This document shows, one piece after another, positions 10,062-18,353 of a stretch of 64,000 bases of DNA. Numbering within the stretch: position 1 is the first letter of the stretch; each line of letters opens with the position of its first letter. The notes beneath the pieces are model-generated. The model was given only the letters and a program-made list of their open reading frames with translations, did not search any database and was not told where the DNA came from. The DNA lies in assembly GCF_001590905.1 (NCBI RefSeq), contig NZ_BCTT01000005.1, positions 1 through 64,000 of the forward strand. Reading direction: 5' to 3'. This DNA comes from Serratia grimesii NBRC 13537 (lineage in GTDB: Bacteria; Pseudomonadota; Gammaproteobacteria; Enterobacterales; Enterobacteriaceae). Position numbers and translations under genes: made by a program.

Positions 10062-10601
10062 CTATTTCTTAACCATAAGGTGTTTGCGTTCCTCTTTACT
10101 CATCGCCTTGTTTGAGCTGGAAATAACGCAGTTATATTCTTTGCCTTTATTAATGACCATAAAGGTACTGACGGGGTTTTTAAAATCTTTGCCGATAGTG
10201 AAATAAACATAGTCCTGCGGCAAAGAACTTGGTTTAAAGGCACCAAACGCGTACATCCCTTCTATGCCGAGAGCGGATAAATCAATCGTCAGTTCCATCG
10301 GCTGTGTGGCCATCGGGGACGGGAGCATAGATTTCGCTGACATCATCATCGAGCTGGGGTTAACGGTATATTCGCTGGTGACTTTCATCCCGACATACTT
10401 GGATTCAGGCATTGAAAGTTCTTTCATACAGGCCGCGTCGTGCTTGGGCGCCGGGCTACCATTTTCTTGTACGGCATGCACGTGCTCCAGGGTAACCGTC
10501 TCTTTGCCGGTCACGGGTTGTTTGCTGTCTGCTGCGTGTGCCATGCCGGCCATTGTGATGGCGGCAACTGTCGGTAGAATAATGCCAGTCATTATTTTCA
10601 T
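10062..10601 (-). CDS. Secreted methionine-rich protein of unknown function
   Basis: 179 residues; not recognised. The start is supported by AGGAG a few bases before the ATG and a signal peptide ending AGMAHA. The mature part has two cysteines (DAACMKEL, EYNCVISS) that could form a disulfide, and many methionines, including a cluster SSMMMSAKSMLPSPM. The C-terminus is lysine-rich. Isolated on its strand, with no functional clue from neighbours. A metal-related periplasmic role is possible but unsupported. Confidence 0.65.
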   Translation of the reverse strand: MKIMTGIILPTVAAITMAGMAHAADSKQPVTGKETVTLEHVHAVQENGSPAPKHDAACMKELSMPESKYVGMKVTSEYTVNPSSMMMSAKSMLPSPMATQPMELTIDLSALGIEGMYAFGAFKPSSLPQDYVYFTIGKDFKNPVSTFMVINKGKEYNCVISSSNKAMSKEERKHLMVKK

Positions 10602-11160
10602 TACTTTGCTCCTGACTTTTTATGAGTGGAAAGCGCTATTAACTTTCCCATGTGTGTAGCCGATAGAACTTAATTAATGAAATCATAGGCGGCACTATGT
10701 CGTCTCATGTAAATGCGAGACAGGACAGAGTTAACCTAAAAATTAACTGGCGTTTTAAGCTGAATAAAATGAATAAACATTACTGTGACTTTGTTCGCCA
10801 GCGGGATGGCATATTCGTTGTATGAATAACCTTAGTCAAAATCCGGAATAGATACAACTCGATATATAAGAATTTTTTATCTTGAATTTAAGGGGAATGT
10901 AAGGAAACGATATAACTCATTTTCTTACAGAGAGTTATGTTTTTCTGCGGTGGGTTTGTCACTAATGATTGCATGCAATCAGGTCTTTCTCTAACTAATA
11001 AGGTAATTTATTATTTCAATTGATATGTATGCATGTGGTCATTAATTTTTATTTTTAAGTTATTTTCCTGTCTGGAATAGACGCTATGTAATAAACCGCT
11101 CTTTAACCAATGGCCTATCAGCGGTAGGGCGGTTTATTAGCAGGCCAATTTTGCGTGATG
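10602..11160. other. AT-rich intergenic stretch
   Basis: About 560 bases with no supportable gene. It is AT-rich and contains an 11-bp inverted repeat near its right end (described separately). I see no clear promoter, tRNA or insertion sequence. Confidence 0.5.
11089..11139. repeat. 11-bp inverted repeat downstream of the cytochrome b561 gene
   Basis: TAATAAACCGC at 11089-11099 and GCGGTTTATTA at 11129-11139 form a perfect 11-bp stem with a 29-base loop, 22 bases beyond the cytochrome b561 stop codon. It could act as a transcript-end hairpin for that gene. Confidence 0.45.
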
Positions 11161-11685
11161 TTAGCGTTTTTTTAACCGTGGAAGCATACGTACCAGCACA
11201 TTGTCCTTAACGAGGTAGTGATGAAACAACGCCGCCGCCGCATGCAGCCCAATCAGCCAATAGCCGAAGGCCGCCAGCGTCTTGTGCCAGCCGATAATCA
11301 TCCTTGCCTGCGGCCGGTCGGCGACGTCGGCAAAGGGCATTGGAAGGCCAAACAAAAACCACTCTTTACCGCCCAGATAGCGGGAATAGACGCCCAGCAC
11401 CGGCAGCGTCAGCAGTAACAGGTAAATCAGGGTATGCACCAAATGGGCCGCGCCGGTTTGCCATTTTGCCGGTTTCGGCTCGATGGCAGGGCTGGTGTGG
11501 CGCCAACGCAGGAACAAACGGGCGATCATCAATACAAATACCGTCACCCCACAACTAAAGTGGGTCACTACCAGTACGTACCACAGTGGGGTGCCTGGTA
11601 CGGTAAAACCTCTCAGCTCAATGGTTGTGCAGGTGATGACCAGAAGGATCGCCACCAGCCAGTGCAGACGGATCTGCATTGGCAT
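11161..11685 (-). CDS. Cytochrome b561 family protein
   Basis: 174 residues if started at the ATG at 11685 (MPMQIRLHWLVAILLV); a start two codons in is equally possible, while a longer frame would run into the UbiD gene. Four membrane helices with the heme-ligand histidines of the family: IRLHWL in helix 1, VTHFSCG in helix 2, and WHKTLAAFGYWLIGLHAAAALFHH in the last two. Family members are small di-heme inner-membrane electron carriers, such as superoxide:ubiquinone oxidoreductase CybB. It is 115 bases downstream of the UbiD decarboxylase on the same strand; a functional link is not evident. Confidence 0.88.
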   Translation of the reverse strand: MPMQIRLHWLVAILLVITCTTIELRGFTVPGTPLWYVLVVTHFSCGVTVFVLMIARLFLRWRHTSPAIEPKPAKWQTGAAHLVHTLIYLLLLTLPVLGVYSRYLGGKEWFLFGLPMPFADVADRPQARMIIGWHKTLAAFGYWLIGLHAAAALFHHYLVKDNVLVRMLPRLKKR

Positions 11686-11800
11686 ATAAGAGTTCTGCAC
11701 CGGGTTACCTTTTACGCTCAAATAATATGTTTGCTGATGGTAACCAAATGTTAACGGTGAGGAAAGTGCCTGCGCGTTTCCCTGGTCGCCAGCACCTCTT

Positions 11801-13288
11801 TCAGAACCCGTAATCCCGCCATTTACGCTCCACCCGTTGTTTAATTTCATCCGGGTAGGAATGTTCGAAGCAGGCCGTGGTGGCGCGCATCTTGCCGCTA
11901 AATTGCTCCGGCAGCAGGCAATTGATGATCATTTTACCGCCGTGCCCGGCCTGTTTGTCCTCATCATCCAGATAAGGCACCATCGGGATGCCGGGCTGGC
12001 CGGTAAAATCGTAAAAATCGCGTTTCGGGTGGCTGCGGGTCGCCAGCGCCCACACCACCTGGTTGATGTCGGTGATGTCTATATCGTTGCTGACCAGCAA
12101 GATTTTGGGTACCAGCCAGGCGACGTGCGAGTTGAAGAACTTCTCGACGATCAACTGCACGAAGCCGTCTGCGTCGGTATGCATCGTCGCCAACCGGTCG
12201 GTATCTACCGCCAATACCAGCCAGCAGGTAGCAGCCTCGTAGGAACACCAGGCCATGTCGATCGGCAGGTTCTCTTGGCGGCAGTGTTTCAGCGCCTCGG
12301 CGGAAATCATGGTACCCCAGATAGTGTGGTTCTCCTCTGGTGGCGTACCGGCGACGCAAATCGGCAGAATAGCGCGATCGCGGAAGGTGATGGCTTTCAC
12401 GTGAAATACCGGCTGCTTCTTACCTTCAGCGAACGAATAGCCGTGGTATTCGCCCATCGGCCCTTCCGGCGCAGTTTCATCGAGGCTGATTTCTCCCTCC
12501 ACCACAATTTCCGCCGTGGCCGGTACATACAGGTCATTGGTTTCGCATTTCACCACCTCAACGGCTTCGCCGGTCAGCGCGCCGATGTAGCCCGGCTCAC
12601 TGGTCCAGGCGGGCAGCGGCATACCGGCTACCGCCATGGCCGCAGGCGGGGCGCCCAGCACCATCGCCCAGGGGGTATTTTTACCCTGTTCGCGCCACAT
12701 GCTGTGGACCATGCCGATATGCTGCTGGGGCATCGCCGGGCCCACCAGCGTGTTTTTATCGTGCAGCATAGCGCGGGCGACCGACCAGCTGTCCCATTTG
12801 CCGTCGGGCGACTGCACGATATGGAAGCCGTAGGTGGCGAAATAGCGTCCGCCATCTTCCTGGTGCAGCAGCGGGATGGGGAAAATGTTCAGGTCGACGT
12901 CCGCGCCGCTGAGGATGTTTTCTTTGCAGGGCGCTTGTTGTGCGATCGTCGGTGCAATCGGCGGCTGGTCAGCGGCGGCGATGATTTTTTCGAGGATTTG
13001 TTTCGGCGTAGCCTGCTTCGGCAGGTTGAAATGGGCGGCGAGGCGGGAATAGGCCTGCCCCGGTTTGCCACTCATGCCGGCAGGCGCGCCGAGAATGCGA
13101 AAGTTACGGTTGTCTCCGGCCAGCGCGGTGAACAGCGGTGCTGGCGCCCGGGTTTCATACACTTTGCGCACGATGGCGCCCACCTCCAGAACGGGATCGA
13201 CATTTTCATCGATAACCACCAACTCCTCATTTTTTTGCAGATAATCCAGGTAGGTGCGGAAGTCCACCGCCGCTGATTTATGATCCAT
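11801..13288 (-). CDS. UbiD-family decarboxylase, fungal Fdc1-like
   Basis: 495 residues, the size of fungal ferulic/cinnamic acid decarboxylase Fdc1 and longer than the 475-residue hydroxyarylate decarboxylase subunit C type. The N-terminal VDPVLEVGAIVRKVYETRAPAPLF is Fdc1-like. The prFMN catalytic triad is in place: Arg172 in SVARAMLHDK, Glu275 and Glu280 in APEGPMGEYHGY, almost the numbering of Aspergillus Fdc1 (Arg173, Glu277, Glu282). By family it should decarboxylate an aromatic acrylic acid using prenylated FMN supplied by a UbiX/Pad enzyme, which is not encoded nearby. Divergent from a LysR regulator, its likely controller. Confidence 0.9.
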   Translation of the reverse strand: MDHKSAAVDFRTYLDYLQKNEELVVIDENVDPVLEVGAIVRKVYETRAPAPLFTALAGDNRNFRILGAPAGMSGKPGQAYSRLAAHFNLPKQATPKQILEKIIAAADQPPIAPTIAQQAPCKENILSGADVDLNIFPIPLLHQEDGGRYFATYGFHIVQSPDGKWDSWSVARAMLHDKNTLVGPAMPQQHIGMVHSMWREQGKNTPWAMVLGAPPAAMAVAGMPLPAWTSEPGYIGALTGEAVEVVKCETNDLYVPATAEIVVEGEISLDETAPEGPMGEYHGYSFAEGKKQPVFHVKAITFRDRAILPICVAGTPPEENHTIWGTMISAEALKHCRQENLPIDMAWCSYEAATCWLVLAVDTDRLATMHTDADGFVQLIVEKFFNSHVAWLVPKILLVSNDIDITDINQVVWALATRSHPKRDFYDFTGQPGIPMVPYLDDEDKQAGHGGKMIINCLLPEQFSGKMRATTACFEHSYPDEIKQRVERKWRDYGF

Positions 13289-13383
13289 TTCATCACCTTC
13301 GGGTAAGAAGCCAGTCTTCAGATTACGTCGGAAAGGTGGATAGAAAAAATTGATGTTATTTGTTAGTTTTATAAAAAATATTT

Positions 13384-14283
13384 ATGGCTACAGAAATGCA
13401 AGAAAAGATGCTGCAGTTGGATCTGCGCTGGTTAAAAACATTTTTGCTGGTGGCGGATACTGGGTCGATGACCGAAGCGGGCGATCAGTTGGCCCGTACA
13501 CAAGCGGCGATTAGCACACACGTTAAGAACATCGAAGATGCGCTCGGTAAGAAGGTGTTTAATCGCACCGGTAAACGGTTGGTGCTCACGGCCACCGGCA
13601 CCGAATTGCACTTTCACGCGCTCAAGATCCTTCATGTTTATAACCAGTCGATGCTTTCTCTGCAGCAGAGCGCCATCAAGGCCACCGTTCGTTTCGGTAT
13701 TGCCGACGTCTATGCCGAAAAATATTTACCGCCCATCCTGCAATGCCTTCATCAGCATTATCCGGATGTTGAGCTGTCTTTAGTCTGCCTGCCTTCCTCG
13801 GCGCTGATCCCGATGATCGATAGCAAAGCGCTCGATCTTGCGCTGGTTACGCAAGAGGAGCCGCTGCGCGGCCAGTGGCTATTCAGTGAGCGGATGTTCT
13901 GGGTCTGCGACGCTACCGCCGACATCGGTCGTCTGCGACCGTTGCCACTGTCGCTGTATGAATTCGGCAGCCGGGCGCTGGAACAGATGGCCGCTGCGCT
14001 CGACACGCTGGAAGGGGGTTATCGGGTTCTTTACACCAGCCCGAATATTGCGGCGCAGAAGGCGGCGATCGCCACCGGTCGTTGTCTGGCGGCGATCGCC
14101 GAATGTCATATCTCGGCGGATATGCGCATCGCGGACAACCCACAGTTGCCGCCCTTACCTGTGCTGAATGTGGCGCTGATTGGCGCCCACGGCAGCAAGC
14201 AGCCAGGGCTGCTGGAGGGGATCGGAGGGCTGATTGGGCGGTTATTTGCCCCCACCACCGGCAGGGGCGAAGGCGGGGATTAG
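13384..14283 (+). CDS. LysR-family transcriptional regulator beside the UbiD decarboxylase
   Basis: 299 residues from 13384; ATGs at 13399 and 13411 are alternatives and none has a strong ribosome site. Winged HTH at the N-terminus (LRWLKTFLLVADTGSMTEAGDQLARTQAAISTHVKNIEDALG) and a periplasmic-binding-like effector domain after about residue 95. Divergent from the Fdc1-like decarboxylase with about 95 bases between, the usual layout for a LysR activator and its target. The ligand is unknown; an aromatic acid is a reasonable inference. Its stop overlaps that of the converging peptide-binding protein gene. Confidence 0.9.
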   Translation: MATEMQEKMLQLDLRWLKTFLLVADTGSMTEAGDQLARTQAAISTHVKNIEDALGKKVFNRTGKRLVLTATGTELHFHALKILHVYNQSMLSLQQSAIKATVRFGIADVYAEKYLPPILQCLHQHYPDVELSLVCLPSSALIPMIDSKALDLALVTQEEPLRGQWLFSERMFWVCDATADIGRLRPLPLSLYEFGSRALEQMAAALDTLEGGYRVLYTSPNIAAQKAAIATGRCLAAIAECHISADMRIADNPQLPPLPVLNVALIGAHGSKQPGLLEGIGGLIGRLFAPTTGRGEGGD

Positions 14284-15878
14284 TTAACTTTGGCCTTGGC
14301 AAAGTCACTGCCGTTAACGTCAACCACATAGCCGCTGACGTTGCTGCGGGTGGCGTAGAACACCTTGCCGTTAGCCAGTGGCAGCAGCGGAGCCTGTTGG
14401 GCAAAAATCACCTGCGCTTGCTGATAAAGCTTGGCGCGTTCAGCAGGGACGCTGACCTGAATCGCCTGCTGGATCAGTTTGTCATAACTGCTGTCGCACC
14501 AGCGGGCGGCGTTGGCACCGGTTTGCACGCCTGCGCAGTTGAGCAGGGTAGCGAAGTTATCCGGGTCACCGTTATCCGACATCCAGCCATACAGCGCACT
14601 TTGCTGTTCCCCTTTGCGCAGCCCGGCCAAGTACTGGCCCCATTCCCAGGTGACAATTTTGGCTTTCACCCCCACTTTTGCCCAGTCGTTTTGAATCATC
14701 TGGGCAATCCGCCGTGAATTAGGGTTGTAAGGCCGTGCCACCGGCATCGACCAGATGTCGGTCTCAAACCCTTTCTCCAGTCCTGCCTGTTTGAGCAGTT
14801 CACGCGCTTTTTCCGGGTTGTAAGCATATTCAGACAGTTTGTCGTTATAGCCCAGCATGCCTGGCGGCAGTATCGAATAGGCTGGTGTACCGCTGTCTTT
14901 AAATACCGCAGCCACAATCGCTTTTTTGTCTACCGCGTAGCTCAGTGCCTGGCGTACCAGCACGTTATCAAATGGCTTCTTCTGGGTATTGAACGCCAGA
15001 TAGCCGACGTTCAAGCCGTCGATACTGTTCAACTGCAGGTTTTTGTCGCTCTTGATGGCGTCAAACTGTTCCGCCAGCGGGGCAGGGATGATCTGGCACT
15101 CATTGGTTTTCAGCTTGGCCAGCCGGGTTTCCGGATTTGGCGTAATGGAGAAAATCAGGTGTTTGCTAGCCACCTCACCCTGCCAGTAATGTGGGTTGGC
15201 GATGTAGCGGATCAGGGAATCCTGTTTGTACTGTTGCAGCGCGAACGGACCGGTGCCGATAGGCCAGTTATCGACATTTTCCGGTGTGCCTTTTTTCAGC
15301 ATGGCATCGGCATATTCGGCGGAAAGGATCGAAGCGAAGTCCATCGTCCAGTCAGCCAGGAATGCGGCATTAGGCTGGCTCAGGGTAAAGCGCACGTGGT
15401 CGTTATCCACCGCTTCCACTTTGGTGATCAGCTTGTCCAGCCCGGTATCGGTAAAGTATTCGTAGTTGCCGCCAGACACCTTGTGATACGGATTATTGGG
15501 GTCTTTTTGACGCATCACGGTGAATACGACGTCCTCGGCGTTGAAGTCACGCGTTGGGGTGAAGAACTTATTGCTGTTGAATTTCACGCCCTTGCGCAAC
15601 GTAAAGGTATAGGTTTTGCCGTCCGGGCTGATGGTCCACTCGGTCGCCAGTGAGGGCGCCGGGGTTTTATCGCTTTCACGCAGTGTCAGCAGGCGGTTGT
15701 ACAACACCTGCGAAGTCGCGATAAAGGTGGTCCCGGAGCTGGAAAGCTGCGGGTTGAATGATTCCGGTGAGGCCACGGTGCAATAGACCAGAGTATCCGT
15801 TGCGGCCAGTGCGCTGCCTGCCGTCAACAAACCGGTTCCCGCCAATAACAGACCCACAGTGCTTTGTTTAAAATGCAT
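14280..15878 (-). CDS. Orphan ABC transporter peptide-binding protein (DppA/SBP family 5)
   Basis: 532 residues with a signal peptide ending GSALAATD. Family 5 solute-binding fold: LVYCTVASPESFNPQLSSSGT, YNRLLTL, LATEWTISPDGKTYTFTLRKGVKF, NWPIGTGPFALQQY and the C-terminal GWMSDNGDPDNFATLLNCAG. The last motif with Cys pairs is typical of DppA-type dipeptide/heme-binding proteins. No permease or ATPase genes are adjacent, so it probably shares a transporter encoded elsewhere. Substrate cannot be assigned. Confidence 0.9.
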   Translation of the reverse strand: MHFKQSTVGLLLAGTGLLTAGSALAATDTLVYCTVASPESFNPQLSSSGTTFIATSQVLYNRLLTLRESDKTPAPSLATEWTISPDGKTYTFTLRKGVKFNSNKFFTPTRDFNAEDVVFTVMRQKDPNNPYHKVSGGNYEYFTDTGLDKLITKVEAVDNDHVRFTLSQPNAAFLADWTMDFASILSAEYADAMLKKGTPENVDNWPIGTGPFALQQYKQDSLIRYIANPHYWQGEVASKHLIFSITPNPETRLAKLKTNECQIIPAPLAEQFDAIKSDKNLQLNSIDGLNVGYLAFNTQKKPFDNVLVRQALSYAVDKKAIVAAVFKDSGTPAYSILPPGMLGYNDKLSEYAYNPEKARELLKQAGLEKGFETDIWSMPVARPYNPNSRRIAQMIQNDWAKVGVKAKIVTWEWGQYLAGLRKGEQQSALYGWMSDNGDPDNFATLLNCAGVQTGANAARWCDSSYDKLIQQAIQVSVPAERAKLYQQAQVIFAQQAPLLPLANGKVFYATRSNVSGYVVDVNGSDFAKAKVN

Positions 15879-16184
15879 AAAATGGATGGCTCCCTCAGGT
15901 TAATTGAGGACACTGCCGCCGCTGTGGCATTCAGGCAGCCCTCAATTTAAATATAAGTGATTGATAGAGGATATGGGAACTGGTGGTTGATGATTGATTT
16001 CTGGTCGTCAGGTTGTCTGTGATGTCAGCATAGTGGGGGAAATTGTATGCTTAGGTAAATAACTCCGATTTTTCAGCTGTCTGACAGAAATGTTATCGGC
16101 ATGTCACTTTGGGGTCAGCAACCCCTGCTTAGAATCACCTCACCAGGCTGAATCTGGCCCGGTCAATCAAATGAGGTGGTTATT

Positions 16185-16439
16185 ATGAAAACGATTAAAT
16201 ATGTTATGGCGGCGTTTATTCTGGCTGCGGTTTCAACCAGCAGCTTTGCCGCTAACAGCGTCAACTCCGGCGAAGGGCTGACTAAAATCGGTGTGGTCTC
16301 CGCTGGCGGAGCACTGACGCTCTCCAGTCTGGAAAATAAACTGGCGAAAAAAGCCGATCAGGCCGGAGCCAGTTCATACCGCATTATTGCCGCCAGTGGG
16401 GGCGATAAACTCCACGGTGTGGCGGTGATTTATCAATAA
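16185..16439 (+). CDS. DUF1471 (YhcN/BhsA/McbA-type) small secreted protein
   Basis: 84 residues from the ATG at 16185, preceded by GAGGTGG. Signal peptide MKTIKYVMAAFILAAVSTSSFA, then a single DUF1471 domain with GLTKIGVVSAGGALTLSSLENKLAKKADQAGASSYRIIAASG...GVAVIYQ. Members are periplasmic stress-induced proteins affecting biofilm and acid or peroxide tolerance. A paralogue is at 60822-61106. Confidence 0.88.
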   Translation: MKTIKYVMAAFILAAVSTSSFAANSVNSGEGLTKIGVVSAGGALTLSSLENKLAKKADQAGASSYRIIAASGGDKLHGVAVIYQ

Positions 16440-16596
16440 TGGCAGGTAAATGCCGTTTAACCGGGGCGGTGTCGTCACCACGGCCCCGGTAGCCCAAATA
16501 TGTAGCCGAGTTCTTTTCTTGTTGCCCCACCATTAGCGGTACCTATTCAGCCTCTCGCCTTTCTTTTTTGTCGCATGAACAGATTATTCTATATTC

Positions 16597-16631
16597 ATGA
16601 AAATGATAATAAGTGTTATTATCATTTTCAT
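16597..16631. promoter_or_regulatory. Fur-box palindrome upstream of the VibH-like gene
   Basis: Two perfect 16-base arms (ATGAAAATGATAATAA and its reverse complement) separated by GTG. The arms contain overlapping matches to the Fur consensus core ATGATAAT/ATTATCAT, so more than one Fur dimer could bind. It lies about 260 bases before the VibH-like gene. The rest of the 16440-16889 interval holds no evident gene. Confidence 0.85.
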
Positions 16632-16889
16632 TTGTAACTGAATCGAAACATTTTCAGTGCGGTGAGATGGACGTTTTAACACGACGACATCGTCTTGCTG
16701 TTACGTGCGCCAGGGGGGCAAGCACGCAAACCACAATAAAAAGGATCACGCCGGGCAGCCTGTAAATAGGTCGTCAGGCCGTGTCCGGTATTTACCCCGT
16801 ATTAGCCGTTATTAGACGTAATCTGCGGCGGCGGGGTTTTGGCTTCCGTTGTTTCAACATTTGTTTATGGCTTATCAAAGGTAGGTAAC

Positions 16890-18236
16890 ATGTCGGAAAC
16901 TGTTTTGGCTACAGAATGGCTGCCGCTGACACCGGCGCAGTTAGACTTCTGGGAAGAATTTACTTTGCATCCCGGGCAGCCTTTTTCCACCGTCGCCCAC
17001 GTCACTGAATTATGCGGAGCGGTAGACGAGATGGCGCTGTGTCGGGCGATTACCCTCACTCTTGCAGAAACACAGGCATTTGCATTGCGGTTCAATGCAG
17101 GCAATGGCGAACGTCCGCCACAGCAGCGTTATGATCCTTCGTGGGCACCGGCGTTGAACCGTATTGACCTGCAAGAGCAGCCGGATCCCTATCAGTCCGC
17201 GATGCGCTTGATACAGGCGGATATTGCGCAACCCAGGGATCTGCGCAACCAGCCGTTGGCGGCAATGTGGTTAATCAAACTGGAGCCGTCTCGCTTTATC
17301 TGGTTCGTTCGTGCGCATCATATCGTGATCGATGGATTCGGTATGGCGTTAGTCGAACACCGTTGTGCGGCGCTGTATGCGCACTTTCTTAGTCACCATG
17401 CCATAGGGCAAGCATTGGGTGCGTTCGACGCTTTCCAGCATCATGAGCTGGCCTATGTCGCTTCTGAACGTTGTACTAAGGATCGTCTTTTTTGGCAGCG
17501 TTATTTACCGTCGTCACAGACGTTACCGACGGTACGCAAAGGCGGCAGGGAATATGGTGTGAAATATCTGAGCACCAGCACGGCACTGCCGGACGAGATC
17601 TCGCAGCGACTGCGTTGGCTATCGGAGCGCAGCGGCATCGGCTGGCCTGATCTGCTACTGACACTGTCAGCCGCCTGGTTATTCTTTACCTTGCCACCGT
17701 TACCGCATGATAGGGGCGATACGCGCACCATGTGGATGCCAGTGATGAACCGTCGTAGCAGCAAGGCGACCAACACGCCCGCGCTGGCGGTTAATACACT
17801 GCCGTTTTTGGTCTCGCTGGGTGTGGAAGAGACACTCGGGCATTTTCTTTCCAGCATGGCGCAGACGTTGCGAGAGCTGCGTAGCCACGCTGGTTACCGT
17901 CTGCGGCAGATAGCCGCCGATCGCGGCGTGACACCTGCTTCGCGTTTATTTATTTCCCCATTTATCAATGTCCAGCCGTTTGATCCTGCTGGTTTTAGCG
18001 GGTGCAACAGCACACGCAAGGTACTGGCGGGTGGCTCGGGTGACGGCGCTAATCTGACTTTCCGTGGTCGCACTGATGCTGACGATTTACATCTGGATAT
18101 TGATATCTACGTGCAGCAGTTCCCTGATATTGGGGTTGCTGACTTCGGCAACGCCCTACAGGGTTTTTTACTGCGAGCATTGAGAGAAGAGGCGTTGGAG
18201 ACCAGGGTTGGTGAACTGGTAGCGGTGCCCGCCTGA
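16890..18236 (+). CDS. Free-standing NRPS condensation domain (VibH/SchH-like amide synthase)
   Basis: 448 residues from the ATG at 16890, preceded by AGGTAGG. It is one condensation domain and nothing else: PLTPAQLDFWEEF near the N-terminus, the catalytic HHIVIDG at residues 143-149, and the WMPVMNRR and FISPFINVQPFD blocks later. VibH of vibriobactin synthesis is a stand-alone C domain of similar size that joins a carrier-bound 2,3-dihydroxybenzoyl group to a free polyamine. By analogy this enzyme should acylate a diamine. It is preceded by a strong Fur palindrome, so iron limitation should induce it. Converges with the Cy-A gene across a repeat. Confidence 0.9.
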   Translation: MSETVLATEWLPLTPAQLDFWEEFTLHPGQPFSTVAHVTELCGAVDEMALCRAITLTLAETQAFALRFNAGNGERPPQQRYDPSWAPALNRIDLQEQPDPYQSAMRLIQADIAQPRDLRNQPLAAMWLIKLEPSRFIWFVRAHHIVIDGFGMALVEHRCAALYAHFLSHHAIGQALGAFDAFQHHELAYVASERCTKDRLFWQRYLPSSQTLPTVRKGGREYGVKYLSTSTALPDEISQRLRWLSERSGIGWPDLLLTLSAAWLFFTLPPLPHDRGDTRTMWMPVMNRRSSKATNTPALAVNTLPFLVSLGVEETLGHFLSSMAQTLRELRSHAGYRLRQIAADRGVTPASRLFISPFINVQPFDPAGFSGCNSTRKVLAGGSGDGANLTFRGRTDADDLHLDIDIYVQQFPDIGVADFGNALQGFLLRALREEALETRVGELVAVPA

Positions 18237-18260
18237 TTGCGAATAACCCGGCGTAATAGC

Positions 18261-18351
18261 TAAACCAATAGGGGTTGAACACGTTCGACCCGATTTACTC
18301 CTGGATGATACGAGCGGGCGCAGCACATACCGCGCCCCTACGTTTAAACCG
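18261..18351 (-). repeat. Two-hairpin ~90-bp repeat, copy 1
   Basis: On the minus strand this starts CGGTTTAAACGTAGGGGCGC and ends CCCCTATTGGTTTA. It holds two hairpins (GGGCGCGG.../...CTGCGCCC and GGGTCGAAC/GTTCAACCC) and near-repeated ends CGGTTTA/TAAACC. It aligns over its whole length with the stretch at 25816-25904 on the plus strand, with one 2-base gap. It sits between the stops of the converging VibH-like and Cy-A genes and may also work as a terminator. Confidence 0.8.
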
Positions 18352-18353
18352 TA

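Noticed and set aside
9931-10206. 91-codon frame antisense to the secreted Met-rich protein
   Set aside because: Most of it overlaps the better supported gene with a signal peptide on the other strand.
11837-13276. Long open frame antisense to the UbiD gene (479 codons)
   Set aside because: It is a shadow of a GC-biased gene; the sense frame has full family motifs, while the antisense product looks like no protein.
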